Numbered from the stretch's first letter, positions 1 through 9,742 are shown. The stretch: DNA of 64,000 nt from CAVTWH01 sp963738365 (GCA_963738365.1 CAVTWH010000010.1:992001-1056000), one strand, 5' to 3'. The notes: a model not told the origin generated them from the letters alone. Made by a program: numbers and translations.

Positions 1-798
1 GATCCAGCGCTCGCCGAACCAGACCCGGGGGCGTACCCCCTGGGCTTTGAGCTCGACCGGCCGGGTGTCGGTGGCCTGTTCGAAGAGGGCTATCCGGGTC
101 TCGTCCCAGAGCCGGCGGCCGAACAGGAACGGCGAGTTGGCGCCGAGCGCGACCTGCACCCCGGCGATGGCCTGGGCGGCGTTCCAGTACTGGGCGAACT
201 CCTCCGGGGTGGTCTGCAGGTGGAACTGGGCGCTGGTGCAGCCGGCCTCGGGGGCGATCGAGTCGGTGGTGACCAGCAGGGTCTCCTCGCCGCGGATGTG
301 CATCTGCACGTCCTCCCCGCGGGAGGCCATGATCTGCTCGTTGAGCAGCAGGTAGCGGGGGTTGGGCGAGAGGTTCTCGAGCACCGCCTGGTCGAGCGTG
401 AGGGTGGGCAGCACGCCGATCATGACGACCCGGGCGCCGGCCACGGCGGCCTGCCGGGTCACCTTGTCCAGGGTGGCCAGCAGGTCCCGCTCGCGGCGGG
501 CCAGCCCGTCCCCGGCGATCAGCCCGGGCGGGGCGTTGATCTCCAGGTTGAACTTGCCCAGCTCGGTCTGTACGGCCGGGTCGGCCAGGCCGGCGAGGAC
601 CTGTTCGTTGCGCATCACCGGGCGGCTGTCCGCGTCGACCAGGCTGATCTCCAGCTCCAGGCCGGTCATCGGCCCAGCGTGGTCGAACCCCAGGTGGTCC
701 AGCATCTCGGCGAAGACGTCCAGACAGCGGCGGGTCTTGAGCCGGTACGCGGTGCGCTCGCGTCGGCTGAACGCCAGGCTGTCGACTTCCTGACCCAC
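1..798 (-). CDS. Glutamate-cysteine ligase family protein (partial, C-terminus off the window)
   Basis: This is the N-terminal 266 codons of a carboxylate-amine ligase of the glutamate-cysteine ligase type found in actinobacteria; family members join glutamate to an amine in an ATP-dependent reaction in the cytoplasm. The protein opens GQEVDSLAFSRRERTAYRLK, and the family signatures MTGLELEISLVDADSRP, EINAPPG, LSPNPRYLLLNEQIMASRGED and the later WFGERWI are all in one open frame to the window edge. The start is a GTG at 796-798, with GGGGAGGG four to eight bases upstream on the minus strand. The substrate cannot be fixed from this fragment; cysteine is only the family name, and actinobacteria mostly use mycothiol and ergothioneine. 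The family is clear, the precise reaction is not. Confidence 0.8.
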   Translation of the reverse strand, partial: MGQEVDSLAFSRRERTAYRLKTRRCLDVFAEMLDHLGFDHAGPMTGLELEISLVDADSRPVMRNEQVLAGLADPAVQTELGKFNLEINAPPGLIAGDGLARRERDLLATLDKVTRQAAVAGARVVMIGVLPTLTLDQAVLENLSPNPRYLLLNEQIMASRGEDVQMHIRGEETLLVTTDSIAPEAGCTSAQFHLQTTPEEFAQYWNAAQAIAGVQVALGANSPFLFGRRLWDETRIALFEQATDTRPVELKAQGVRPRVWFGERWI

Positions 799-1019
799 CT
801 CACCCTCCCCAGCAGTGGGCTTGCGTCCCACGGCGCGGCGATCCGGCCGGACCACATGTGGTGTGTTGCTCCCCCGGGGATTGTTCACTCCCCGCGTTGG
901 ACATCTCGGCGGAGGGTGCATCCCACCGTACGGCGTCGCTGCGTCTCGTCCAAGCGGCGGTTACTCCGGGTACACCTACAAGCCCGACCGAACCTCCGGT
1001 ACCCGCCGTGAACAGCCCG

Positions 1020-1051
1020 AAGGCCCCGCCCGGGGGGAGGCGGGGCCTTTT
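1020..1051 (-). terminator. Terminator hairpin after yceI
   Basis: AAGGCCCCGCC and GGCGGGGCCTT form a perfect 11-bp stem around an 8-base loop. It lies about 40 bases past the stop of the minus-strand yceI-like gene. The run of four T is on the plus-strand side, so it may act in both directions. The rest of the 799-1092 gap shows nothing else I can support. Confidence 0.7.
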
Positions 1052-1092
1052 CCGGCGTGCACGCCGCGCGCCGACCGCGGCGCCTGTGGCGG

Positions 1093-1668
1093 TCAGGCCT
1101 GAAGGACGGCTTCGCCCTCGATCTCGATCTTGACCTTCTTGCCCACCAGGACGCCGCCGCCCTCGAGCGCGGCGTTCCAGGTGATGCCGAACTCCTCGCG
1201 GTCGATCTCGGTGGTCGCGGTGAAGCCGAACACGTCCTGGCCCCACGGGCTGCGGGAGACACCCTCCAGCTCCACGGTCAGCTCGACCGACCGGGTGACG
1301 TCCTTGATGGTCAGGTCGCCGGCCAGGGTCAGCTCGGTGCCGTCGAAGTCCTTCACCCCGGTGCTACGGAACTCCAGCGTCGGGTACTTCTCGACGTTGA
1401 GGAAGTCGTCGCCCTTGACGTGGCCGTCGCGCTGCTCGTTGGCGCTGTCGAAGCTGGCGGCCTGGATGGTGGCGGTGACCGACGAGGCGAACGGGTCCTC
1501 ACCGATGGTGATGGTGGCCGTGGCGTCGGTGAACTCGCCGCGCACCTTGCTCACCATCATGTGCCGGGCGATGAAGCCGACCCGCTTGTGCGCCGGGTCG
1601 AGCTGGTAGGTGCCGGCGACCGGGATCTGTACGCCGTTGTAGTCACGGGTGGCGAGCGGCTGGGTCAT
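1093..1668 (-). CDS. YceI family protein
   Basis: A 191-residue protein matching the YceI family, a lipocalin-like barrel that binds polyisoprenoid chains. Typical blocks are visible: AGTYQLDPAHKRVGFIARH near the N-terminus, FDSANEQRDGHVKGDDFLN in the middle, and an FGFTATTEIDREEFGITWN block near the end. The length is normal for the family. There is no signal peptide, so this is the cytoplasmic type common in actinobacteria. The ATG at 1666-1668 has AGGAGGC seven bases upstream. It is divergent from a marR gene 90 bp away, with palindromes in between, and is a likely target of that regulator. The physiological ligand is unknown. Confidence 0.9.
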   Translation of the reverse strand: MTQPLATRDYNGVQIPVAGTYQLDPAHKRVGFIARHMMVSKVRGEFTDATATITIGEDPFASSVTATIQAASFDSANEQRDGHVKGDDFLNVEKYPTLEFRSTGVKDFDGTELTLAGDLTIKDVTRSVELTVELEGVSRSPWGQDVFGFTATTEIDREEFGITWNAALEGGGVLVGKKVKIEIEGEAVLQA

Positions 1669-1694
1669 CTGGGTGCCTCCTGAGTTGCGAATCT

Positions 1695-1740
1695 TGTTGA
1701 CGAGGCAACTATATACTGAGCAACCATTGCTTAGTCAACA
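1695..1740. promoter_or_regulatory. Palindromic operator cluster between yceI and marR
   Basis: The 90-bp divergent gap holds three inverted repeats. ACTGAGCAA (1715-1723) pairs with TTGCTTAGT (1727-1735) with one mismatch. TGTTGAC (1695-1701) pairs with GTCAACA (1734-1740). GTTG (1696-1699) pairs with CAAC (1706-1709). The AT-rich TATATACT at 1710-1717 could be a -10 box on either strand. The layout is that of a MarR regulator binding its own divergent promoter; this is inference from position and symmetry. Confidence 0.6.
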
Positions 1741-1758
1741 TCTGCTAACGTGGTCTGT

Positions 1759-2250
1759 ATGACACACCACCTCGCAGAGGACCCACGGATCACCGCGATG
1801 GGTCTGTTTGCCGAGGCCTACACGGGTCTCGCCGCCCGCTTCGCCACCCATCTGGCCACCCACGACCTGGACATGGTGGAGTTCGAAGTGCTCATCCGAC
1901 TGCGCCGCTCCCCCGGCGGCCGGCTGCGGATGACCGACCTGTCCGCCCAGACCAGCCTCACCACCAGCGGCGTCACCCGGGTGATCGACCGGCTGGAGCG
2001 CGACGGGCTGGTCGTCCGGGAGGCCTGTGCGACCGACCGGCGCAGTTCCTACGCCGTCATCGCCCAGGCCGGCCGGGCCCGGCTGGACACGGTGCTGCCG
2101 GAGCACCTGGCCCTGATCGACGAGTGGCTCACCGGCCGGCTCACCCGCGCCCAGCTGGACGGTCTGCTCACGGCCCTGCGGGTGATCCGGGACGCGGTAC
2201 GCCCGGGCGCCACGGCGGGAGCGGAGCCCGCCGTCGTAGCCGCCCCGTAG
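1759..2250 (+). CDS. MarR family transcriptional regulator
   Basis: A winged-helix regulator of about 163 residues. The DNA-binding core is seen in LRMTDLSAQTSLTTSGVTRV followed by IDRLERDGLVVREACATDRR, which is the MarR recognition helix and wing with the usual DR motif. The N- and C-terminal helices needed for dimerisation are present. I chose the ATG at 1759; an in-frame GTG nine bases earlier is possible. It is divergent from the yceI gene and the intervening palindromes suggest repression of both. The flavin oxidoreductase starts nine bases after its stop, so the two are probably co-transcribed. The ligand is unknown. Confidence 0.88.
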   Translation: MTHHLAEDPRITAMGLFAEAYTGLAARFATHLATHDLDMVEFEVLIRLRRSPGGRLRMTDLSAQTSLTTSGVTRVIDRLERDGLVVREACATDRRSSYAVIAQAGRARLDTVLPEHLALIDEWLTGRLTRAQLDGLLTALRVIRDAVRPGATAGAEPAVVAAP

Positions 2251-2259
2251 CCTGGTGGC

Positions 2260-3108
2260 GTGAAGTACGGATTCGTCCTGCCCTGGGGTGACGCCCGCAC
2301 CGCCGCCGAGCTGGCCGCCGTCGCCGAGCGGCACGGCTGGGACGGGTTCTTCGTCTGGGAGTCCGTCTGGGGCGTGGACGCCTGGGTGATGCTCGCGGCC
2401 GCCACCATGACCACCCGCCGGATCCGGCTCGGCACCATGCTCACCCCGCTGCCCCGCCGCCGCCCGTGGGATCTGGCCGGCCAGACCGCCGCGGTGGACA
2501 ACCTCTCCGGCGGGCGGGTGATCCTGTCGGTCGGCCTCGGCGCCGCCCACGCCGGCTGGCTGGCCTTCGAGCCCGACCCCGGTCGCCGGGTCCGCGCCCA
2601 GCTCCTCGACGAGGGCCTCGACGTGCTCACCGGCTTGTGGGCCGGGCAGCCGTTCGAGTATTCCGGCGCGCACTACACCGTGCAGCCCTCGGATTTCCAG
2701 CCGCCACCGCCGCCGGTCCAGCAGCCCCGCATCCCGATCTGGGTGGTCGGCGGCTGGCCGTCGGAGCGCTCCATGCGCCGGGCCGCCCGGTGGGACGGCT
2801 GGCTGCCCAACCTGATCACCCCGAGCGCCGCCGGCCGACCCGAGCCGGCGCAGATCCGCGCCGGTACCGACTGGATCCGCGACGTCCGCACCGTCGAGGG
2901 CCTGCGGGTCGACGGGTACGACGTGATCTGCGAAGGGGTGACGCCGGCCGACCCCGAAGCCGGGGCGGCGGTGGTCGCACCGTGGGGCAGTGCCGGAGCC
3001 ACCTGGTGGATCGAGGCCGACTGGAGCGTCTCCCGGGAAGCGGTCCGCGACTACGCCGAGGAGCGCCTGTCGGCCGGACCGCCCCGCACGACGGAGACCG
3101 GCAGCTGA
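2260..3108 (+). CDS. LLM class flavin-dependent oxidoreductase
   Basis: A luciferase-like monooxygenase-fold protein of 282 residues. It begins MKYGFVLPWGDARTAAELA and shows the family core blocks RIRLGTMLTPLPRRRPWDLA, LSGGRVILSVGLGAA and PIWVVGGWPSERSMRRAARW. Such proteins use FMN or F420; F420 is plausible in this host but no cofactor motif decides it. The GTG start at 2260 follows the marR stop by nine bases. A strong bidirectional hairpin lies downstream, where it meets the convergent regulator gene. The substrate is unknown. Confidence 0.85.
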   Translation: MKYGFVLPWGDARTAAELAAVAERHGWDGFFVWESVWGVDAWVMLAAATMTTRRIRLGTMLTPLPRRRPWDLAGQTAAVDNLSGGRVILSVGLGAAHAGWLAFEPDPGRRVRAQLLDEGLDVLTGLWAGQPFEYSGAHYTVQPSDFQPPPPPVQQPRIPIWVVGGWPSERSMRRAARWDGWLPNLITPSAAGRPEPAQIRAGTDWIRDVRTVEGLRVDGYDVICEGVTPADPEAGAAVVAPWGSAGATWWIEADWSVSREAVRDYAEERLSAGPPRTTETGS

Positions 3109-3275
3109 CCGGCAGAACTGGGAGTCCGAGGCGGACAACGGGCCGTAAAGAGGATTTGTCGCCTGGACAGGCCCTACTAGTCTGCAATGCGCGGGAGGCT
3201 CCGACGTAGTTCGGGGGTTCGTGGCGCGCGAAACGGTGGGACGACGTGGGGGTTTCGCGCGCCCGGGGGACGCCT

Positions 3276-3316
3276 GACCCGGCCGCGACGCTCACACCGG
3301 GCGTCGCGGCCGGGTC
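3276..3316. terminator. Bidirectional hairpin between convergent genes
   Basis: GACCCGGCCGCGACGC (3276-3291) and its exact complement GCGTCGCGGCCGGGTC (3301-3316) form a perfect 16-bp stem with a 9-base loop and no U tract. It sits between the convergent flavin oxidoreductase and the XRE/NB-ARC gene. I see no gene in the rest of 3109-3393. Confidence 0.7.
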
Positions 3317-3393
3317 AAGCCAACCTCATCCCGCCGCCGACCGGCGATATCCGATCCCGACCGACGCTCCGGCCGGCGGCCGCGCCGTCCCGG

Positions 3394-5796
3394 TCAGCCC
3401 GACGTCGACCAGGGCTCCTCGTGGCGCAGCCGGGCCTGCTCGGCGGGGAGCAGGGTGACCGCGCACTCCTCGCACAGCAGCTGCAGGCGGCGCAGCGCGG
3501 CGGACCGCCGGGGGCCGGGCGGCGAGCAGGCCACCAGGCCCACCAGTGCCTCGACCACGTCCCGGACGTCCGCCTGGCCGCTCAGCTCCTGCTCGGCCAG
3601 GCCGAACCAGTCCGCCGCGGCAGCCGCGTCCCCGCTCAACTCCGCCAGGTACGCCTCGACCAGCGCCGTGGTCCCGTCCGGCGTGAGCCGGGCCAGCCGG
3701 GTGCGGGCCGCCGTGAACTGCCCCGACTGCGCCTCCGCCAGCGCGATGATGCCCTGCACCCGGCGCAGGTGCCGGGGATCACCGAGCCGCTCCACCAGCG
3801 GCAGCGCCTGCCGGCCCAGCTGCACCGCCTCCTCGTGCCGCCCGTCCAGCCGGGCCACCTCGGCCAGGTTGGCCTGAGCCAGCACGGCGAGCCGGGCCTC
3901 GCCCACCTCGGCCGCCAGCCGGCGCACCGAGGTCAGCCGGCGGCGCGCCGCCGCCAGGTCGCCGACCCGGATGTCGTGCCAGGTGAGGTTGGTCTGGGCA
4001 ACCACCACGTCGCGGGTACGCCCGTGCTGGTTGGCCAGAGCCAACGCCTGCTCCCCGTGCCGGCGCGCCTCGGTGTACCGGCCGAAGGCCATGCGCAGGG
4101 TGCACAGCTGGGTGTGCGCGGCCAACTGGCCGCTCACGTCGGCCAGCGTGGCGAAGGTGGCCAGCGCCTCCTCGGCGCCCGGTAGGCCGACCGCCGCGTC
4201 CCCGTGCTCGGCGGCCAGCATCGCCACTCCGAGCAGGGCGTAGGCGCGTACCCGGGGGTCGGCGTTCTTGTTCTCCCGGGCGGCGAGCAGCCGCTCCAGC
4301 GCGGCCCGGCCGTCCCGGTCCCGGCCGCGCAGCCGCCACCAGCGGGGCAGCGCGGCAGCCAGGCGCAGCGCGGTCGGCGGATCGTCCCCGCTGGCCGCGG
4401 CCAGCGCGCTGGACAGGTCACCGGACAGGTCGTCCAGTTGGGCCACCGCCTCGGTCTGGCCGGCGCCGACCAGGTCGGGAGCGAGCGCCACGGCGAAGTC
4501 CGCCAACACCGTCGCGTGTGCCACCCGGGCGGTGGTCAGCTCACCGGCGCCGGCCGCCTGCTCCAGGGAGAACTCGCGGACCACGTCGAGCAGCCGGAAC
4601 CGGACCGTGCCGGTACCGCGGACGCCGACGAGTCCGACCGCCTCCAGGTGCTCCAGCACGGGGACGAAGTCGGCGATGCCGGCGGTTGCCGGTGCCCGGG
4701 CCAGCAGGGCTTCGGCCAGCCGTACCGACCAGCGGTTGCGGAACTGGGCCAGCGCCCGCAGCACCGCCTGGTGCTCGGGCGCCAACAGGGCGTACGAGGT
4801 GGCGATCGCGTCCCGCAGGGTGGCCTGCGGGTCGCCGAGGTCCAGTACCCGGTGCCGGTACTGGTCGAGGATCTCGTCCAGGCGCAGGATGCGGCCCCGC
4901 GAGGCGGCCAGCTCCAGGGCCAGCGGCAGCCCGTCGAGCCGGCGTACCAGCTCGGCCAGGGCGGCGCCCTGCTCGGCGCGGACCGGCGGGTGGCCGACCG
5001 CGCGCAGCCGCTCCAGGAACAGCGCCACGGAGGGGTACCGTTCGATCTCGGCCAGCGTCTGCCGGCCCTCCGGCGGCGTCTCCAGCGGCGCCACCGACCA
5101 GGCCAGCTCGCCGTCGATCCCGGTCGGACGCCGCCCGGTCACGATGATCCGCAGCCCGCTGGTGTGGGTACGCAGCCAGGCCACCGCGGCGACCAGCGGC
5201 TCGAAGTTGCGTTCCACCGCGTCGACCACGAGCAGGGCGGGGCCGCCGGCCAGCCGGGTGGGCAGGTCCTCGGCCCGGGCGACGCCGAAGACGGCGGCCA
5301 CCACGCTGAGCGCCTCCTCGGTGCTGGCGCCCTCGATGACCTGGATGCCGGCCACGCCGCCGGGGTGCCGGGCGGCCACCCGGTGCGCCAGGGTCAGCGC
5401 CAGGCTGGTCTTACCCACTCCGGCCACGCCGACCAGGCTGACCAGGGCGGCCTGGCGGAGGATGGCGTCCAGGGTGGACAGTTCGTCGTCCCGACCGAGC
5501 AGGTCCGGCGGCGGCGGCAGGTGGATGACCCAGTCCGGCTGACCCTCCACCGTGGGCCGGCGGGCCGCGCTGAGGAACTCGGTACGCGCGGCGCCGTGCA
5601 GGTCCAGCGCGGTGGCCAGCAGCCCGGCGGTGGCCCGGCGCGGGCGGGCCCGGCCGTTCTCCAGATCCCGCAGGGTACGCACCCCCAGGCCAGCGGCCTG
5701 GGCACACTCCAACTGGGTCAGCCCGCGTCGCTGCCGGTGGCCGCGCAGCAGGACTCCGAACGAGTCAACAGTATCGGTGCGTGATTGGGGAGGCAC
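3394..5796 (-). CDS. XRE-type HTH / NB-ARC ATPase / TPR regulator (STAND family)
   Basis: An 800-residue signal-transduction ATPase. Residues 10-70 form a Cro/C1-type helix-turn-helix (LRGHRQRRGLTQLECAQAAG, then a DLENGRARPRR block). The NB-ARC-like ATPase follows, with Walker A GVAGVGKTS at 123-131, Walker B LLVVDAVE near 188-195, the sensor-like IIVTGRRP and the GLPLALELAAS motif near 290. The C-terminal half is helical and alanine-rich, with TPR-like repeats. Proteins of this plan in actinomycetes are transcriptional regulators whose TPR part senses a partner or ligand. The start is a GTG at 5794-5796 with no clear ribosome site. It stands alone between a hairpin and the acyl-CoA dehydrogenase, so no target is suggested. 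The architecture is certain, the function is not. Confidence 0.85.
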   Translation of the reverse strand: MPPQSRTDTVDSFGVLLRGHRQRRGLTQLECAQAAGLGVRTLRDLENGRARPRRATAGLLATALDLHGAARTEFLSAARRPTVEGQPDWVIHLPPPPDLLGRDDELSTLDAILRQAALVSLVGVAGVGKTSLALTLAHRVAARHPGGVAGIQVIEGASTEEALSVVAAVFGVARAEDLPTRLAGGPALLVVDAVERNFEPLVAAVAWLRTHTSGLRIIVTGRRPTGIDGELAWSVAPLETPPEGRQTLAEIERYPSVALFLERLRAVGHPPVRAEQGAALAELVRRLDGLPLALELAASRGRILRLDEILDQYRHRVLDLGDPQATLRDAIATSYALLAPEHQAVLRALAQFRNRWSVRLAEALLARAPATAGIADFVPVLEHLEAVGLVGVRGTGTVRFRLLDVVREFSLEQAAGAGELTTARVAHATVLADFAVALAPDLVGAGQTEAVAQLDDLSGDLSSALAAASGDDPPTALRLAAALPRWWRLRGRDRDGRAALERLLAARENKNADPRVRAYALLGVAMLAAEHGDAAVGLPGAEEALATFATLADVSGQLAAHTQLCTLRMAFGRYTEARRHGEQALALANQHGRTRDVVVAQTNLTWHDIRVGDLAAARRRLTSVRRLAAEVGEARLAVLAQANLAEVARLDGRHEEAVQLGRQALPLVERLGDPRHLRRVQGIIALAEAQSGQFTAARTRLARLTPDGTTALVEAYLAELSGDAAAAADWFGLAEQELSGQADVRDVVEALVGLVACSPPGPRRSAALRRLQLLCEECAVTLLPAEQARLRHEEPWSTSG

Positions 5797-5947
5797 GGTC
5801 AGGAAGGGTAGGTGCCCTTCGCGATTTACGCGAGCCAGTGGTCACCTTCCTGACCAGTGAGAATGGGCACCACGCGCACAAAGGCGCACGCAGGGTGCGC
5901 AAACCCGGCCGGGTCGGTCAGCCGCCGCTCGGTGCCGGCCACGAGGG

Positions 5948-7102
5948 TCAGCCGGCCCGTTCGGCGCCGGTCAGGCCCAGGTCGCGGGCGATCACCATGC
6001 GCTGGATCTCCGAGGTGCCCTCGCCGATCTCCAGCACCTTGGCGTCCCGCCAGAACCGGGCCACCGGCGTCTCGTTCATGAACCCGTACCCGCCGTGGAT
6101 CTGGGTGGCGTCCCGGGCGTTGTCCACCGCCACCGTGCTGGCGTGCAGCTTGGCGATGGCGGCGGCGCGCTTGAAGTCCGCGCCGGCCAGCATCCGGGCA
6201 GCCGCGTCGTAGTAGGCCAGCCGGGCGGTGTGCGCCCGGACCTCCATGTCGGCCACGGTGAAGGCGACCGCCTGGAAGTCGGCGATCGGGTGGCCGAAGG
6301 CGTGCCGGGAGCGGGCGTAGCCGACGGACTCGTCCACGCAGCCCTGGGCCAGGCCGGTGGCGAGCGCGGCGATGGCGATCCGCCCCTCGTCGAGGATGCG
6401 CAGGAACTGGGCGAAGCCCCGGCCGCGCTCGCCGAGCAGGTTGCCGGCGGGCACCCGGACGTCGTCGAAGTGCAGCTCGTGGGTGTCCGAGGCGCACCAG
6501 CCGACCTTGGAGTAGCCGGGTGCGACGGTGAAGCCGGGGGTACCGGACGGGACGATGATGGTGGACAGCTCCTGCTCGCCGGTCAGCGCGGTGACCGTCA
6601 CCAGGCTGGTGATGTCGGTCCCGGAGTTGGTGATGAACGCCTTGCTGCCGTTGATGACCCACTCGTCCCCGTCGAGGACGGCACGGGTGGCGGTGCCGCC
6701 GGCGTCCGAGCCGGCGCCCGGCTCGGTGAGGCCGAAGGCGGCCAGCGCCTCCCCACGGACCAGCGGCGGCAGCCAGCGGGCGCGCTGCTCATCGGTACCG
6801 AACCGGTAGATCGGCGCGGCGCCCAGCGAGACGCCGGCCTCCAGGGTGATGGCGACCGAGGAGTCCACCCGGGCCAGCTCCTCCAGGGCCAGGCAGAGGG
6901 CGAAGTAGTCGCCGCCCATGCCGCCGACCTCCGCCGGGAAGGGCAGCCCGAACAGGCCCATCTTGCCCATCTGGCGGACCAGGTCGTAGGGGAAGCTGTG
7001 TCGTTCGTAGTGGTCGGCGATGACCGGGGCGATCTGTTCGCGGGCGAACTCGCGGACGGTCTCCCGTAGCGCCTGCTGCTCGTCGGTGAGTTGAAAGTCC
7101 AC
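5948..7102 (-). CDS. Acyl-CoA dehydrogenase, probably isovaleryl-CoA dehydrogenase
   Basis: A 384-residue FAD enzyme of the acyl-CoA dehydrogenase family. It carries the signatures AFGLTEPGAGSDAGG, WVINGSKAFITNSG, a QIHGGYGFMNETPVARFWRD block and the C-terminal EIGEGTSEIQRMVIARDLG. The E in the IGEGTSEIQ segment is a flavin-site residue; the catalytic glutamate cannot be assigned from sequence alone. An in-frame TTG lies at 7118-7120, but AAGGAGGT lies exactly six bases before the GTG at 7100-7102, so the latter is taken as the start. It follows the carboxyltransferase gene closely. The neighbours (methylcrotonyl-CoA carboxylase-like subunits and HMG-CoA lyase) make the leucine step isovaleryl-CoA to 3-methylcrotonyl-CoA the likely reaction. 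Confidence 0.85.
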   Translation of the reverse strand: MDFQLTDEQQALRETVREFAREQIAPVIADHYERHSFPYDLVRQMGKMGLFGLPFPAEVGGMGGDYFALCLALEELARVDSSVAITLEAGVSLGAAPIYRFGTDEQRARWLPPLVRGEALAAFGLTEPGAGSDAGGTATRAVLDGDEWVINGSKAFITNSGTDITSLVTVTALTGEQELSTIIVPSGTPGFTVAPGYSKVGWCASDTHELHFDDVRVPAGNLLGERGRGFAQFLRILDEGRIAIAALATGLAQGCVDESVGYARSRHAFGHPIADFQAVAFTVADMEVRAHTARLAYYDAAARMLAGADFKRAAAIAKLHASTVAVDNARDATQIHGGYGFMNETPVARFWRDAKVLEIGEGTSEIQRMVIARDLGLTGAERAG

Positions 7103-7120
7103 GCTGACCTCCTTGGCCAA

Positions 7121-8647
7121 TCAGACCGGGGTGATGCCGTGCCGGCGTCGGGAGAAGGCGCGGTCCTTGCCGGCGGCCGCCGCGAACCGGGCGATCAGCT
7201 CGGCGCGCAGCCGGTCGATCGGGATCACCGCGTCGACCACGAGTTCGCTGGCCAGCCGCACGATGTCGATGTCCTGCTCGTACTCGGCGCGCAGCTGGGC
7301 GACGTAGGCGTCCCGGCGCTCCGGCGGCAGTTCGGCGATCTTGTTGGCGTAGACCGCGTTGACGGCGGCCTCCGCGCCCATCACCGCGATCTTCGCGGTG
7401 GGCAGCGCGAGGGTGGCGTCGGGGGCGAAGCCGGGGCCGGCCATCGCGTAGAGGCCTGCGCCGTAGGCCTTGCGGACCACCACGCAGATCTTCGGTACGG
7501 TCGCCTCGCTGACCGCGCTGACCATCTTGGCGCCGTGCCGGATGATGCCCTGCTTCTCCACGGCGCTGCCGACCATGAAGCCGGGCACGTCGGCGAGGAA
7601 GAGCAGCGGCACGTTGAACGCGTCGCACAGCTGCACGAAGCGGGCCGCCTTGTCGGCCGAGTCGACGAAGAGCACCCCGCCCTTGTGCAGCGAGTTGTTG
7701 GCCACCACGCCGACCGTGGCGCCGGCCAGCCGGCCGAAGCCGACGCTCAGCTCACGCGCCCACAGCGGCTGGATCTCGAAGTACTCGCCGCCGTCGAGCA
7801 GGCCGCGGACCACTGTGCGGATGTCGAAGGCGCGTCGCTCGTCGGCCGGCACCAGGCTGGTCAGGTCGACGTCGGGCGCGTCCCGGGCCGGCTGGGTGGG
7901 CGGCTGCTCACGCCAGTTGGCCGGCAGGTAGGACAGGTAGCTCCGGACGGTGTCCAGGGCCTCGGCCTCGGTGGCGCAGAGGAAGTGCCCGACGCCGGAC
8001 TCCCGGGTGTGCACCCGGGCGCCGCCCATCGCCTCCAGGGTGGTCTTCTCCCCGGTGACCATCTCGACCATCCGGTCGGAGCCGAGGTACATGCTGGCGT
8101 TGCCGTCCACCATGGCGACCACGTCGCAGAACGCCGGGATGTAGGCGCCGCCCGCGGCGGACGGCCCGAACAGGGCACAGACCTGCGGGATCGCTCCGGA
8201 GGCGCGGACCTGGTTGTAGAAGATGTGGCCGGCCCCGCGCCGGCCGGGGAACAGGTCGACCTGGTCGGTGATCCGCGCGCCGGCCGAATCCACCAGATAG
8301 ATCATGGGTACGCCGTGCGCGTAGGCGCGCTCGATGATCCGGATGATCTTCTCCACGGTACGGGCGCCCCAGGAGCCGGCCTTCACCGTGGAGTCGTTGG
8401 CCATCAGGCACACCGACCGGCCGTCGACCCGGGCCTGCCCGGTGACCACGCCGTCCGCCGGCAGGCCGTCGGCGAGCGCGTTCGCCAGGGCGCCGTCCTC
8501 GACGAAGGAGCCCGGATCGACCAGCAGCGCCACCCGCTCGCGGGCGAAGAGCTTGCCCCGGGCGGCGTTGGCCGCGTGGTAGCGCTCGGCGCCGCCGCTG
8601 TGCACGCGCTTGGTGAGCTGGTCGAGTGTCTCGTCGTCGAGCGCCAC
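7121..8647 (-). CDS. Acyl-CoA carboxylase carboxyltransferase (beta) subunit, probably methylcrotonyl-CoA carboxylase
   Basis: A 508-residue carboxyltransferase. Both crotonase-like halves are present: the N-terminal half has MIYLVDSAGARITDQVDLFP and GPSAAGGAYIPAFCD, and the C-terminal half has FLADVPGFMVGSAVEKQGI and GAGLYAMAGPGFAPD. This is the pattern of the methylcrotonyl/geranyl-CoA branch. It would move CO2 from biotin to the acyl-CoA. The GTG start at 8645-8647 has GGAGGG eight bases upstream. The TetR-type palindrome lies 29-40 bases before the start, overlapping a TAGCCT -10-like box. The acyl-CoA dehydrogenase follows, so the two form an operon. The upstream HMG-CoA lyase ends at its own terminator. 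Confidence 0.88.
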   Translation of the reverse strand: MALDDETLDQLTKRVHSGGAERYHAANAARGKLFARERVALLVDPGSFVEDGALANALADGLPADGVVTGQARVDGRSVCLMANDSTVKAGSWGARTVEKIIRIIERAYAHGVPMIYLVDSAGARITDQVDLFPGRRGAGHIFYNQVRASGAIPQVCALFGPSAAGGAYIPAFCDVVAMVDGNASMYLGSDRMVEMVTGEKTTLEAMGGARVHTRESGVGHFLCATEAEALDTVRSYLSYLPANWREQPPTQPARDAPDVDLTSLVPADERRAFDIRTVVRGLLDGGEYFEIQPLWARELSVGFGRLAGATVGVVANNSLHKGGVLFVDSADKAARFVQLCDAFNVPLLFLADVPGFMVGSAVEKQGIIRHGAKMVSAVSEATVPKICVVVRKAYGAGLYAMAGPGFAPDATLALPTAKIAVMGAEAAVNAVYANKIAELPPERRDAYVAQLRAEYEQDIDIVRLASELVVDAVIPIDRLRAELIARFAAAAGKDRAFSRRRHGITPV

Positions 8648-8673
8648 TTGGTTGCCCTCCGTGCCGGGTGGAA

Positions 8674-8695
8674 CTTAACGATCGTTAGGCTACCG
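8674..8695. promoter_or_regulatory. TetR-type operator, copy 1
   Basis: A 22-bp sequence centred on the palindrome TAACGATCGTTA (8676-8687) is repeated without change at 11283-11304. Here it lies 29-40 bp before the carboxyltransferase start. On the minus strand the adjoining TAGCCT resembles a -10 box, so binding would block transcription. The tetR gene at 11366-11992 is the natural candidate for the repressor. Confidence 0.75.
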
Positions 8696-8744
8696 CACCG
8701 GCGACGGTCCGCACAGGTTGTGCGCCGGTGCCGCCCCGGACAAC

Positions 8745-8772
8745 AAAAAAGCGGCCGACCGGGGGTGGCCGC
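8745..8772 (-). terminator. Intrinsic terminator after HMG-CoA lyase
   Basis: Read on the minus strand, GCGGCC pairs with GGCCGC across a 10-base loop and is followed directly by six T (8750-8745). It is the only terminator in the window with a clean U tract. It lies between the HMG-CoA lyase stop (8852) and the operator-controlled carboxyltransferase promoter, so the two transcripts are probably separate. Confidence 0.8.
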
Positions 8773-8851
8773 CGCAAAATTGCTCGTTTCTGGGGTGGGA
8801 TCCCGACGCCGTTGTCGAGATCCCGATGGTTCGTCAACGAATATACGCGGT

Positions 8852-9742
<891 letters not shown>

